From Closterium sp. NIES-65 (Eukaryota > Streptophyta > Zygnematophyceae > Desmidiales > Closteriaceae): a stretch of 64,000 nucleotides of DNA. Shown here one piece after another: positions 12,650 through 23,131 of this stretch. The position numbers and the translations under genes were made by a program. Where the stretch lies: assembly GCA_948144175.1 (NCBI GenBank), contig CANXME010000418.1:1301001-1365000 (forward strand). The letters are read 5' to 3'. Below the pieces are notes generated by a model. That model searched no databases. It was not told the DNA's origin and worked only from the letters and a program-made list of their open reading frames with translations. Numbering within the stretch: the first letter of the stretch is position 1; the number at the start of each line of letters is the position of its first letter.

Positions 12650-12934
12650 AGCTGCGGCGGCCCGGCGGCTCGGCAGCTCGGCGGCTCGGCGGCTCGGCGG
12701 CAAAGGCGGCTCGGCGGCTCAGCGGCTCGGCAAAGGGGGCTCGGCGGGGCCGTGAAGGGCGGCGTCGCTGCCGCGAAGGAGCGGCGACGGGGCCGCTGAA
12801 GGGCGACGACGAGGCCGCCGAAAGGGGCGGCGACGAGGCCGAGTAGGGGCGGCGACGGGGCCGCGGAAAGGGCGGCGAGGGGGCCACAGAAAGGGGCGGC
12901 AACGGGGCCACTGAAGGGCGGCGACGGGGCCGCG
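12650..12934 (-). repeat. Leader of element C, 23-bp minisatellite (gag-proximal part)
   Basis: Imperfect copies of a GC-rich unit related, on the plus strand, to GGGCGGCGACGGGGCCG. The array continues at 14,188-14,700 on the other side of element D. Confidence 0.85.
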
Positions 12935-13196
12935 TGTCGAAATATTTTGTCATGTTTTATAATTGCTTGTAGTTGTAGTTAGTGTAGTTATGTAAACTTT
13001 TGTTGGTGGTGCACCTTATTTTGTTTCTATGCTATATGTACCCCTGAACCTATAGTGAAACCACCTTTTCACCAATTTCCCTCTCAACTCACTCGACATT
13101 GCTCCTAAGGGAAAACCCGCTCGATACCTAAGTTAGGGCCTAGGCTACTAAGCCTAGGCCCCCGTTTCTACTCTTAAATTACTTAGACTCTCGACA
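12935..13196 (+). repeat. First LTR of element D
   Basis: 262 bp, identical as read to the copy at 13,926-14,187; TG...CA ends. Confidence 0.94.
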
Positions 13197-13263
13197 TGTT
13201 ATCGGAGCTAGGTTCGTCCTGGCCTGTGGGCCCACTTTACACTTCCGCTGCTAAGGTTTTCCG

Positions 13264-13495
13264 GTCGCGCGCCTAGGGCGCGTGACGACTTTATTTTTAC
13301 ATTGTCCCGCCCACGGGCGTGTGACTCCTTCCCTGCCCGTCGCGCGCCCCGTGGCACGCGACGGTGCCCTTCTACTGCCCATCGTGCGCCCCGTGGCACA
13401 CGATGGTGCCCTGCTCGTCGTGTGCCCCGAGGCACACGATCGGGCCCTTTTATGCTACCCGTCGTGCGCCCCGTGGCACTGGCCCGCGACGGGCC
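13264..13495 (+). other. Series of GC-rich hairpins after D's primer site
   Basis: At least four hairpins in a row with a conserved loop close to GCGCCCCGTGGCAC and changing arms (CGTCGCG/CGCGACG, ATCGTG/CACGAT types). The arm changes mostly keep pairing, as expected of a selected RNA fold. This is inferred by eye. Confidence 0.55.
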
Positions 13496-13925
13496 TTTCC
13501 GCCCCTGCACTCCCTGCTGCCGCCCCTGACCCATCTGCACCGACGCCTCTTCGCCGCTCTGCGGCTTTCTTCCTTCCCACCCCCCCCTTTCTCTTGTCTC
13601 CCTGCAGCCGTGGGGAGGAGGGTATGGGGGTGGAGGGTGTTGGAGCGTGGGGTCAACTCTCTCCCTTTCCCTCCTCCTTCTTTCAGTCCCACCGCTGCAG
13701 CTGCCGCTGGGGGAGGAGGGTGTGAGGATGTGGGTGAGGAGGGGGAGTGGTACCGGGGTGGCGGGTGTGAGGCAACAAGCAGCCGTCCCTCCACCTCTCC
13801 TCTCTTCCCCCTTTCTCTGCTGCTTCTGCAGCAGTGTGGGGGAGGGGAAGGAGGAGGGTGAGGAGATGGTAGGGGTACCTGCTGTTGCTGTAACTACATA
13901 CCTACCTACAAGCATTATGGGGGCG

Positions 13926-14187
13926 TGTCGAAATATTTTGTCATGTTTTATAATTGCTTGTAGTTGTAGTTAGTGTAGTTATGTAAACTTTTGTTGGTGG
14001 TGCACCTTATTTTGTTTCTATGCTATATGTACCCCTGAACCTATAGTGAAACCACCTTTTCACCAATTTCCCTCTCAACTCACTCGACATTGCTCCTAAG
14101 GGAAAACCCGCTCGATACCTAAGTTAGGGCCTAGGCTACTAAGCCTAGGCCCCCGTTTCTACTCTTAAATTACTTAGACTCTCGACA
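13926..14187 (+). repeat. Second LTR of element D
   Basis: 262 bp, directly after the purine tract TATGGGGGCG, followed by target duplication CCGCG. Confidence 0.94.
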
Positions 14188-14700
14188 CCGCGGAAGGGCG
14201 GGGACAAAGCTGCTAAGAGGCGGCGACGGGGCCGCTGAAAGGGCGGCGACGGGGCCGCTGAGAGGGCAGCGACGGGGCCGCTGAAAGGGCGGCGACGGGG
14301 CCGCAGAAAGGGCGGCGACGGGGCCGCTGAAAGGGCGGCGACGAAGCCGCTAAGAGGCGGCGACGGGGCCGCTGAGAGGGCGGCGACGGGGCCGCTGAGA
14401 GGGCGGCGACGGGGCCGCTGAAAGGGCGGCGACGGGGCCGCTGAAAGGGCGGCGACGGGGCCGTTGAAAGGGCGGCGACGGGGCCGCTGAAAGGGGGAGG
14501 CAGCGACGGGGCCGGAAGGGGCGGCTACAGGGCCGTCAAGGGCGGCAACGAGGCCGGTAGGGGCGGCGTCGGGGCCGCCAAGGGCGGTACGATGGGCCAC
14601 TAAGGAGGGCGCGACGGGGCCGCTAAGGAGTGCGCGACGGGGCCGCTAAGGAGGGCGCGACGGGGCCGCTAAGGAGGGCGCGACGAGCCGCTAAGGGCAG
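14188..14700 (-). repeat. Leader of element C, 23-bp minisatellite (LTR-proximal part)
   Basis: About 20 copies of a 23-24 bp unit, plus-strand form CTGAAAGGGCGGCGACGGGG. In element sense the unit matches E's leader repeat at about 17 of 23 bases. Confidence 0.88.
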
Positions 14701-14808
14701 AACACTAGGCGCGCCTGGGGCAGGGGACAACGCGCGCCCCGAGCAGGAAAAAAAATCGATCTTGGTGGGCCCTAGGACAGTTCCCACTAGGGAACCTGCT
14801 CGATACCA

Positions 14809-14870
14809 TGAGAAACTTAGAACGAGAATGGATTGACTAAGGAATGAAAGTGATACAAATAAGTTTGACA
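14809..14870 (-). repeat. 5' LTR of element C (shortened)
   Basis: 62 bp, equal to the two ends of the 129-bp LTR copy at 3,957-4,085. The primer site lies just inside. Confidence 0.88.
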
Positions 14871-14981
14871 CAAAGCATTTTACATTCACTCTGCTATTGA
14901 GGTCAAGGGCCCACCAACATCACTTCTCTGCGTGCGAACCTTCCTGAGTAGATCCTAGGCCACGATCAACTTGTGATCGCA
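14871..14981 (+). repeat. 3' LTR of element A, part 2 (with C's target duplication)
   Basis: Starts with the second CAAAG and continues A's LTR to GATCGCA. It matches the solo LTR at 53,731-53,840 in reverse complement. Total LTR length without the insertion is 446 bp. Confidence 0.88.
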
Positions 14982-15047
14982 GCACGGGGGATTACCGGTA
15001 TAGCGAAACTAAAGTGGTATCGGTAATGAACTGTGGTTGGTTGTTGT

Positions 15048-16101
15048 CAGGCCCCTAGATTCGTTTTGAGGTAGTCTGAGGCCTCAGAGTACACCCCTCT
15101 TGGAACTCTGTCTGTCAGAGGTGCCTCAAAATTTTAGTCTGAAAATTCAGACAAGCACAATTTTTTTTGTCTGAACTGTCAGAGTTACTTCAAATTTTAA
15201 GATGTTCATGCAGTTTCGTAAAAGCAGTTATAATAGCATTGAGGCTGATTACAGCCTACCATCCCAACGCATCAGGCAACGTGCTCGTGCTCGTGCATCG
15301 CCTCTGTTCATATCGGCGGCGTTCCAGTGTTTTTGTCACGTGAAGCGCATGGTTGTTTCTGCTCTGCTGATCTCATTTCGTTTTGTCGTGTGTGTGATTA
15401 CCGTTCTGTACCCATTTTCTCGCATGTGTGCCGATTTTGTCAGTTTTGGATTTGCTTTTCAAGCGATTCGATCGTTCAGTTCACCCGATCTGTATCAGGT
15501 GGGCCAAGTGCCACGCAGCTGAGCTGGCAGCAGGCAAAACTGTTGCTTGGCGTGGCATGTGAGGATCAGACAAGTGCCACACGAAACTTTCAGTACGAAT
15601 CAGGAACTTCGCAATTCACGCCAGTGCGTGCTGCAGATGTTTTTACAGCGAGTCAGCATCAAAGTCGCCTATTCTTTACAATACATTAGTGATAACTTAC
15701 ATGTGACGAGATTTTGTCTTCAGAAATCACGTAATCACGCAACCATTTCCTCAGTGTAACTGGAATATATTCTCGACGAACGAGTGTATTTGGATGTCCC
15801 AGCTGTCGAAGTGAGCGTTGCTCATGTCCTGGCACTCCACTGCCATCTCGGAAGTGGGCATATCGGAAGGAAACTTCCAGGAAACTTTCCTCCGATAAGT
15901 GCGCAGAGTGAACCCCCGATACAAGTCTGAGGCTCAGCCTACCCTAGTAAAATTAGGCTGAAATTTCAGACAACTTATAAGAAAAAACTCTGGAAAATCA
16001 GACAAGGTACATAAATAAATTCTTGGAGTTCAGACTAGGTACAAAAAAAAAGTCTGAACGGACTCTGATTCAGACTCCAAAGTCTGATATCTAGGGCACT
16101 G
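15048..16101. mobile_element. Non-autonomous hAT-like DNA transposon 1
   Basis: The 1,054-bp element has inverted ends CAGGCCCCTAGAT and, on the other strand, CAGTGCCCTAGAT (11 of 13 match). The flanking 8-bp sequences GTTGTTGT and GTTGTCGT match at 7 of 8. Eight-base duplications with CAG ends are typical of hAT elements. Both subterminal zones (15,065-15,200 and 15,920-16,095) carry many AGTCTGA/TCAGACT motifs, some as palindromes such as AGTCTGAAAATTCAGAC. Subterminal repeats of this sort are transposase-binding sites in known hATs. No transposase-like frame is visible inside, so it would depend on another element. Confidence 0.75.
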
Positions 16102-16386
16102 GTTGTCGTGCGACGGGCCTGGGACTGAGGCTTGGGGAATTGTCGAAGCGGAGGCCCGGGGCGCGGATTACCCGCCGAGCCGTGAGGTCGGGGTGCGACG
16201 TGCGAAGGTGGCGGGAGGATTAGTCGATGCGGTGGTTGCGAGTGGTAACGGTGCTGACTGTGGTGCTACAGTTGTGTACGCACTGAGTTGGGACGCGAAG
16301 TAAGGAAAAGGAATTTTCCTTGCACATTGGGACGATGTGAACCAGCTTAATAATTGATTATTTGTTTTTAATTTGCTCCAACTGCA
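16102..16386. other. Spacer downstream of the kinase gene
   Basis: Between hAT-like element 1 and the kinase stop codon. I see no gene; it probably includes the kinase 3' untranslated region. Confidence 0.5.
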
Positions 16387-19028
16387 CTAAACCAACAGCC
16401 TGCTGCCTTGACACCTTGCCACATCATCTGAGCTGCCAGCCTGGCAGGCTTGAAACAGCCGCATCAGATCTGCCACCCTGTCAGCCCGGAGCTGAGTCAG
16501 CAGCGAGGGGGGTAGTGCTGGAGGGGAAGGAGCGGCAGGGCGTGGTGATTGGTTCGTTGGTTTGCGTGGACGGGCGGAGAGAGCGCGAGAGGGCGTGCGG
16601 GGAGTAGGGGTAGTACAGGTGGCAAGGGTGCGAGGGGAAGGGGGGGGAGGGGGACAGATGGAGAGGGGGCGAGGGGGTGTGGGTCGGGGGGGCGTGGGGG
16701 AATGGGAAGAAGTGGCATCATCTTGGGGAGGGGTGGTGAGGTGGTTGGGATCAGCTGCAGCGTTGGCAGTTGCTTTGGGAGTGGGCGTGGTAGTGAGGTG
16801 AGGGGTAGCAGTGTCTTCTGCACACGGATACTGGTCCTGTTGACTAGGTTGACTGGGTTGACTTGACTGACTGGATTGATGTGACGCAGTGGTTTGACTC
16901 AGTTGACTTGATGCAGGCTGGAACTGACTCAATTGGCTTGACTGCCAAGGTTGGGACTGGAGAATGCTCGGGCTGCTCATGCCTCCTATTGGCGAATTCT
17001 TCACAGCCACATTCGCTGCAGTCACGCTCCCTGCTGTGCTACAGCCACTCGCACCAGTGCTGCTGTAGTCAACGCCATTCCACGGCAGTCCATGGCAGTC
17101 AACGCCAGTCCACGGCAGGAACGAGACTCGTTGCGCTTCTGTGTTGATCAAAGGGAGATCGTCACTGGGAGCTGCAGGACTGTACAAGGGGCATTCTGCT
17201 GCTGCTGCTGCTGCTGGCTGTGCTGCTGGCCGAAATGCTGCTGTTTGTACTGCTGTTCTGCTTCTTGATTCCGAACCAGCTGTGCTGCTGCTAATACCCA
17301 CACTACTGCTGCTGGTAGTCCCGAAAGCATGTACCTCTGTCCTCAGTTCAGCTTTCAACAAGTTTCTCCTCCGCCCCACCGTGTCAAACCAAGGATGCGA
17401 AAGAATCTCACCAGACCTGATCCTCCTCCCAGGTTCCTTCTCCAGCATCCTCCGAACCAGATCCTTAGCCTCGGCAGAAACCCCGCCCCACAGCTCCGGC
17501 GAGACCAGATCCGGCGCCGCTCGGCACGCAGCAGCAAACACGGCGTTGTGGTTCGGGCCATGGAAGGGAAGCTTCCCGGAAAGGCAGGTGTAGAGGATAA
17601 TCCCGAGGCTCCACACATCCACCTGGTGGTCATACAGGTGACCTTTCACGACCTCAGGGGCCAAGTAAAAAGGGCTCCCTACCAAGCCTGTCAGGTGCTC
17701 CCCAGGGGCCAATCGCCTTGCCAGGCCAAAGTCGGCAATGCAGAGGTGGAGGTTCGGAAAGCTGCCCGCGTCCCCTGAGAAAGGCCGAGCCAGCAGGATG
17801 TTCTCGGGCTTTAAGTCCCGATGCACCACCCCCACGGAGTGCATCCACGCCAGCGTGGCAGCCAGCTGGCCCACGACAGCGGCCGCCAGCTGTTCGGGCA
17901 TGCCCGCTGACTCAGCGTACCGGTCAACGAGGTCAAACAGGTCTCCTCCGCTGCAGTGGTCCATGACCAGGTGCACCCCCCAGTTGTCCTCGTACACTGA
18001 ATGTAGACGCACCAGGCCCTCCCAGGGGGACCTCTCTGTGCTGTTGACTGGGTTGACTGGGTTTACTGCTTCCTCCTCGTCCCCTTCTCTTGCTCTCTCC
18101 TCTTCCTCCTCTTCCGCCATCTGCTGCAGCAGCAGCGGCGTCAGTGCCTCGGCGCGCAGCTCCTCCATCTCCCGCGAGCCCTGCGAGCACAACCCAGTAC
18201 AGCACAGCACAAGGCAAGGGGAATCGGTAGTTAGTGGTGAGACGTGATTTCACTCTCACCCATCTCAGCAGCGGCGTCAATGCCTCGGCGCGCAGCTCCT
18301 CCATCCATCTCCCGCGAGCCCTGTGAAAGCAGCGCAGCACGAGGAGCACGAGGAACTCAAAAGTCGTCTCTTATCCCGCAGTTTTTTTTTTAGGCGCCTC
18401 AAAAGGGAACGAGGAGCACGAGGAGCAAGAGGAGCCGCACCTGAAGCAGCTCCTTGCTGATTGTCTTGCAAGCGAACGTCGCCCCGCTGCCCCGTTCCCG
18501 GCACGCGCGCACCACGCCGAAATGCCCGCGCCCCAGCTCCTCCCCGATCTCGAACCGAGCCTCCAGCCTCGGCCCGAAGCTGCCGACGAGCCACGGTTCC
18601 GACCAGCTTGGGGGGAAGTGATACGGCTGGATCTGCTGGCTCGGCGGCGCGCCGCGGGTGCAGCTCGAGCTTCGGTAGTACCGCTGTCGCGTTTGCGCCG
18701 CGAGGCGGCATCGCTCCTCCAACTGGTCTAGAAGCATGCTGACGTGGCAACGGGTGGTCGCGGCGCGCGGGAAATCGAGCACTGGCCGATTAAAACTTCC
18801 AAAACGACGACTCGAACTTGGATGATTGCTACTACCGGCGAGGACTTGGGAGGAAATGGTGTCATGGATTGCCTTGGTGTCATGGATTTCTGCCGCTGCC
18901 ATGACGTCACTGGTATGGCGAGGCTCTCTCATGCTGCTGCTATGCCGCGGCGCGGTTCTGAAATCGTCTTCGAAAGGAAAGTAGACTCCGATTCGTTGCG
19001 AACGATTGGCGAGGATTTGGGAGGCCAT
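16387..19028 (-). CDS. Ser/Thr protein kinase, PEPRK/PPCK-like (CDPK superfamily), two exons
   Basis: Exon 1 is 19,028-18,441 (196 codons, ATG start). Exon 2 is 18,180-16,387. The GT (CAG|gtgcgg) and AG (tcgcag|GGC) borders are phase 0, giving 793 residues. Kinase landmarks are complete: glycine loop [12 protein letters not shown]-binding Lys in [19 protein letters not shown] in ADFGLA, and YLAPEVVKG, ending near [19 protein letters not shown] and the overall pattern recall plant PEP-carboxylase-related kinases. No EF hands are present. The first ~130 residues are Ser/Arg-rich and unlike the family. A ~30-residue acidic insert lies between helix C ([10 protein letters not shown]) and [10 protein letters not shown]. 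The tail of ~300 residues is Ser/Pro/Thr/Gln-rich. The enzyme is likely an active cytosolic or nuclear protein kinase; substrate unknown. Confidence 0.85.
18264..18323 (-). repeat. Intronic echo of kinase exon 2 start
   Basis: Decayed second copy of the first ~55 bases of exon 2 (compare 18,130-18,190), including the codons for EMEELRAEA. The intron also holds TTTTTAGGCGCCTCAAAA at about 18,387-18,404. Confidence 0.8.
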
Positions 19029-22000
19029 GGCCGTCGCAGATAGTATGTGTGTTTTTCCTTTCGTTAACGGGTGATTGCCGAGACGCGTGTGTCAGAGATT
19101 ACTGGTAGAGCTTGCTATATCTGCATAGAGCGCGCCGCTCGTCGGCCTATTTCTGAGGCGCGTCATATATAGTAGCTGCAATTCGGGTGTCACGTTCCAG
19201 CAGATAAAGCATTTTAATTACTTCAAAAAGCGCAAGCCTTGTGGGAGGAGGCAAAGCGAGTCCGGAAAACGAGCGGATGAGAAACGATCGGACCAAGGGA
19301 AAGCATGGCAAACAACTGATACTAGTGCGAGGAAGAAAGGGACTGAAATAACGATGCTGCGTTACACATTGGAGGCCTGATGACGTAGTCTGAGTCAGCT
19401 CGAAATACACCTGGACTAGGGGAGAGGGCAGAGGCACAGCTGACGACCGCTACCAGTGCTGGAGTCACTTCTGAAATCTACACAAGGAGGAATGGGACCG
19501 AAGCGACGCCTCTACGTTACACTGTGGGGGCCGAGCTGACTCCACGTTACAGACTAGAGGATGGCCTGTTGCTGAGAGAAGACGACTGTCGGCAGGTTGT
19601 TTTGTGGAAAAAAGCCGTACATTGGAATAGAATGAGGCGTGGAAGAAGAGGGACGACTGGGTTCGTGTGTGCAATGGGATTCGGTCGGACGAATTAGTGG
19701 ATTTTTTGGCTGTGGCAGGCGTGCTGCCAATGAAGTGGGCAAGTGTTGCAGTTTGTAACGAGAAACGCAGCTGGTGCACACGAAAAAGTCAGACCACAGA
19801 GGTTTCTGATGTGCGAGGGAGGGGACTGAAGCGCGACGGAAGGACGGGAACGAGAGGGAATGGGGCTGGTTTGGATTGGGTAGGATGGGTTGGGATAGGA
19901 TGATATGCGTTGCGATGGGAAGGGATGCGATGGATGTTGGACGGAAAGGATTTGCAGGGAATGGTCGTCGGGGGGAAGGCCGTCGGGGAATGGTCGCCGG
20001 GGGAAATTGCGGAATCGAGGTTGTGCGGGAGGGAGCAGCTGGTGCTTCACCTCGGGTGTTGCGGGGTGCCAGTTGTACTTCGGTGGTGGGTGGGGTTCGG
20101 AAGGGAAGGGAGGGAAGGGGGAAGAGGGGGATGAACTGCTTTCCCATCCCACACTCGCTGATTGGCGCTGTCAACAACTGGGACTCCGCAGCTTGCTGCG
20201 CGCAACATTGTCCCCCCCGAAGCGTGTGCGTTTTGAGAGTCAGTGGCAGGGGCGGCTGTTGCTGCGGTGCGAAAGAAAATCGGAGAATTCTTGGATTGCA
20301 GGGAGGGGGGAGGGGAACATAAATTTGACCAGGGGAAGGCAGAGCAACGGCAAGTAGAAGTTGAGCGGGGGGGAGGCGGAGAGGGGAGGAAGAGGGAAAG
20401 GCTTGCGGTGGTCGTGAGCGCAGATTCGGTTTCAACGCAACTGCCACGGGGCGGGTGGGGGATGGGGTGGGGAAGGGGTTGTGTGGCTGCGGGGGCGATG
20501 GAAAGTGCTAGGAAAGCTGAGGGGTGATATCCTCGCATTCAGGGCAAAGATAGATAAGTTTGTTACAATATTGCCCAGAAATTTCACTAGAGGTGGAGGA
20601 AAGATGCTACACATGATGCTCACCCCCTGCACGCGAAATTGCCTCGTACCTGATGGAAACCTTGCATCCGTGGGTTTTGTGCCGTGAGGCTGCACCCACG
20701 TTACAAGCACGTCAGCCAATACGAACCACAGAAGCTGAAGTCTGACTGAAGAGAAGGCAGTCAAAAAGTCAACGGTGAGTTATAAGCCCTTTTTTCCCGA
20801 AACGAATTGACGAAACCTCCGCGAAATGCAGGAATCGTTTATACGCCCGAAGGGTAAGGCAAGGTCGGGGGGCTCAACCGGGCATCGTGTGTAATTACAC
20901 TTGGCAGGTGTAGTGACGGTTCAGTACAGCTGATCAGAGGAAGTAGATATTCAACCAGTTTCAGCTGACCCACTGAATGGGCAATCGTGGACTCGGTCAA
21001 CGTCGCGTCTCCTCCACGCACGAAAGAGTGCGACGACTGGTTCAGGGTACTGTACTTGCATGTGATTCTCCGTGCCTTTGACCATCAAACCTGTGCACTG
21101 GAACACAGGTCGGTGGAGAAAAGATTGGACCTCCCAAAACATACGCGCTGTTGGACCAGGGAATTAACAGATGGATGCTCGAGGGACGAGTCACGATCTC
21201 GTACCATACAGTTGGATAACACTCAATACTTGTCAAGCTAGTGGTTTTGATGAGTAAATACTTTAATGCTAGTAGGGAGTAAATGTTTCAGTAAGGAACA
21301 GACACTAAGTAGCATGCATACAGTCTGAGAAATCAAGCGAGCTGCTGGGTGTTCATACACTCACCAAGGTGTACACACACCCAGCAGCAGCAGCAGCAGC
21401 AGAACAAATTGGGCACAGCATCATAGACAGAACAAAATTCCCAAGAAAGACAGAAGTCCCAGCCACAGCAGCAGGTACCACATGCAATCACTGCGTGGCC
21501 TTATCAGAAAACAACAAAACCAAAAAAAGGCGGGAACCTGCAGCAGCAGCAGCAGCAGCAGGCAGGCTGGTGGGACCCTGGCACTGCACACAGCCAGGCA
21601 CCTGCATCAGCGAGTGACACAGTGCCTGCACTCTTCTATGGCAACAACAAAGTCAAGCCACTCATGCCATCTCACGTCACACCACCCAACCCCCTGCCCT
21701 CCCGTCCCCACACAGGGGAAAGTGTAACATCCGTGTGTCTTTCCTTTGCCCCTGCACTGACCACTCTGCACAGCCATGGTGTTCCACTGCAGGTCCCTTG
21801 TCGGTCCAAGCTGCTCCTAAAACCCGCTCTCGCTCGGTGCAATGCCCGCCATGCCGCCAGTTCAAATCCCTCCACAATCCACACTCCCTCCACAGAATGC
21901 TATAGATGCTCCTTCCTGCTCAGTCGTTCCTCTGCTGCACGCTGCCTCCACCGCCCCTCCCTGCCTGCACCAGTCCCTGCACACCTCCCTACTGTCTCCA

Positions 22001-22949
22001 CCCACCCATCCGCCATCACCACCCGCAGTCAGCCTCTATTTGAGGCTGAGGGCTTTTTCAAAAGCCTCATAGACCATCGTGACTTGCACCAGTCCCTCCA
22101 CACTGCCTCTGCTGTCTCCACTCGGTCATCCACCATCACCCGCCACAGCCTCTCTTCATTTCAAATCACACAGCAACGCCGAAAGTTAGTGTTTCAACCC
22201 CCAGTTTTTCTTCTTTTCTTTTCTTTCTTTTAGGTGACCGAAGTCAAACAAACAAACATACACAGACACATTCACACACACATGCTCAAACACATGCACA
22301 CGTGTGCGCACATACATACATGCAGACACACCCACTTTCCAGGACATGCCATGCCACCCATGCACTGACATGCACAAGGCATTGGCATTCCACCAACACA
22401 CACCCTGCTGCGTCTGCTCATCAATAATCACACGCCAAAAAAGTTAGCTCCAGTGCACACATGCACAAGTCAAATTGTCAGCTTCGCATCAGCTTCACAT
22501 GCCCAGTCACACCACTTCCCACACACACTCCCATTCCCTCCACACCTCATTTTCCTTCAACTCTCACGGCCTTCCTTGCACTCTGGAGCAGCAGCAGTCC
22601 TCAAATCCCCACTCTTAGCCTCCGCCACATTGTAGCTCTTGGCACCTGGCTTGGCAGGAGCTACAAGAGCAAGAAACGGTCACCTGTCGTCACATTGTAG
22701 CTCTTGGCACCTCGCCTTCCGTCCTAGACAGGTGACATTTGAGTCGCCTCCACAGCTGACCGTCTCCTCTGCTGCCACAGCAACTGCTGCTCTCAAATTC
22801 CCCTCTTTGCCTTCCCACCTTACCCCTTGGAACCTCGTCTTCCTTTCTACCTTCTGCCCCTGCCGCTGCGTGTAATAAGGCAATTTTTGAGTCAAGCCAG
22901 AAATCGTCTTTGCCTCCCCACCTGCCCCCTTAAAGCCTCAACTTTACGT
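19029..22949. other. Intergenic region between kinase and NOP14
   Basis: About 3.9 kb with no gene I can support. It holds the kinase upstream region, short CAG/GCA runs (21,380-21,405; 21,540-21,562), CA-rich tracts (22,245-22,330), a CT-rich tract (22,205-22,230) and a local duplication around 19,335-19,560. Long open frames here translate to Pro/Ser low-complexity sequence and have no recognisable domain. Confidence 0.55.
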
Positions 22950-23076
22950 CTACCTTCTGCCCTTCCCGCTGCTCATACCACCCCTCTTCCTCCCCAGCTG
23001 CCCCGACCACATGAGGTGCGCCTGCTGCTCCATAAACGCCATGGCCCGCTAGTTCTTCTCCCGCCGCCCCCCCTCA
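22950..23076 (-). repeat. Echo of NOP14 last exon
   Basis: A copy of the 3' part of the last exon (compare 23,135-23,255), lying downstream of the NOP14 stop. It carries stop codons, so it is a non-coding duplicate. Confidence 0.85.
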
Positions 23077-23131
23077 GCAGCAGCTGCTTCCCTCGAATCC
23101 CTTTCCCTGACTTCCCTTCACTTTTTGCCTC

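Larger units (their letters stand above)
12935..14187 (-). mobile_element. Short non-autonomous LTR element D (TRIM/SMART-like)
   Basis: Two 262-bp LTRs (TGTCGAAATATT...CTCTCGACA) at 12,935-13,196 and 13,926-14,187 look identical base for base. They enclose only 729 bp with no gag or pol. The 5-bp target duplication CCGCG is perfect (12,930-12,934 and 14,188-14,192). In the plus-strand reading, TGTTATCGGAGC after the first LTR resembles an initiator-Met primer site and TATGGGGGCG precedes the second LTR, so the element's own sense is plus; the listed strand is only that of its host C. Identical LTRs point to a very recent insertion. It interrupts C's leader minisatellite. Confidence 0.94.
3957..14870 (-). 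mobile_element. Ty1/copia element C, nested in A's LTR, itself host to B and D
   Basis: Minus-strand copia element with a full outline. Its 3' LTR is 3,957-4,085 and its 5' LTR 14,809-14,870. It is flanked by the 5-bp target duplication CAAAG (3,952-3,956 and 14,871-14,875). The minus-strand primer site next to the 5' LTR reads TGGTATCGAGCAGG, matching initiator-Met tRNA. The purine tract before the 3' LTR reads TATGGGGG. The leader contains a 23-bp GC-rich minisatellite. Coding order is gag, protease, integrase, Gly/Pro/Ala-rich linker, RT, RNase H. The protein is closely related to that of element E. Coding is broken in several places. B and D are later insertions. Confidence 0.93.

Noticed and set aside
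16387-19028. Calling the kinase a calcium-dependent kinase (CDPK)
   Set aside because: The tail has no EF-hand loops; the catalytic domain looks closer to PEPRK/PPCK-type kinases.
19554-20447. 297-codon minus-strand frame
   Set aside because: Pro/Ser-rich low-complexity translation, no domain, no credible ATG context or splice support.
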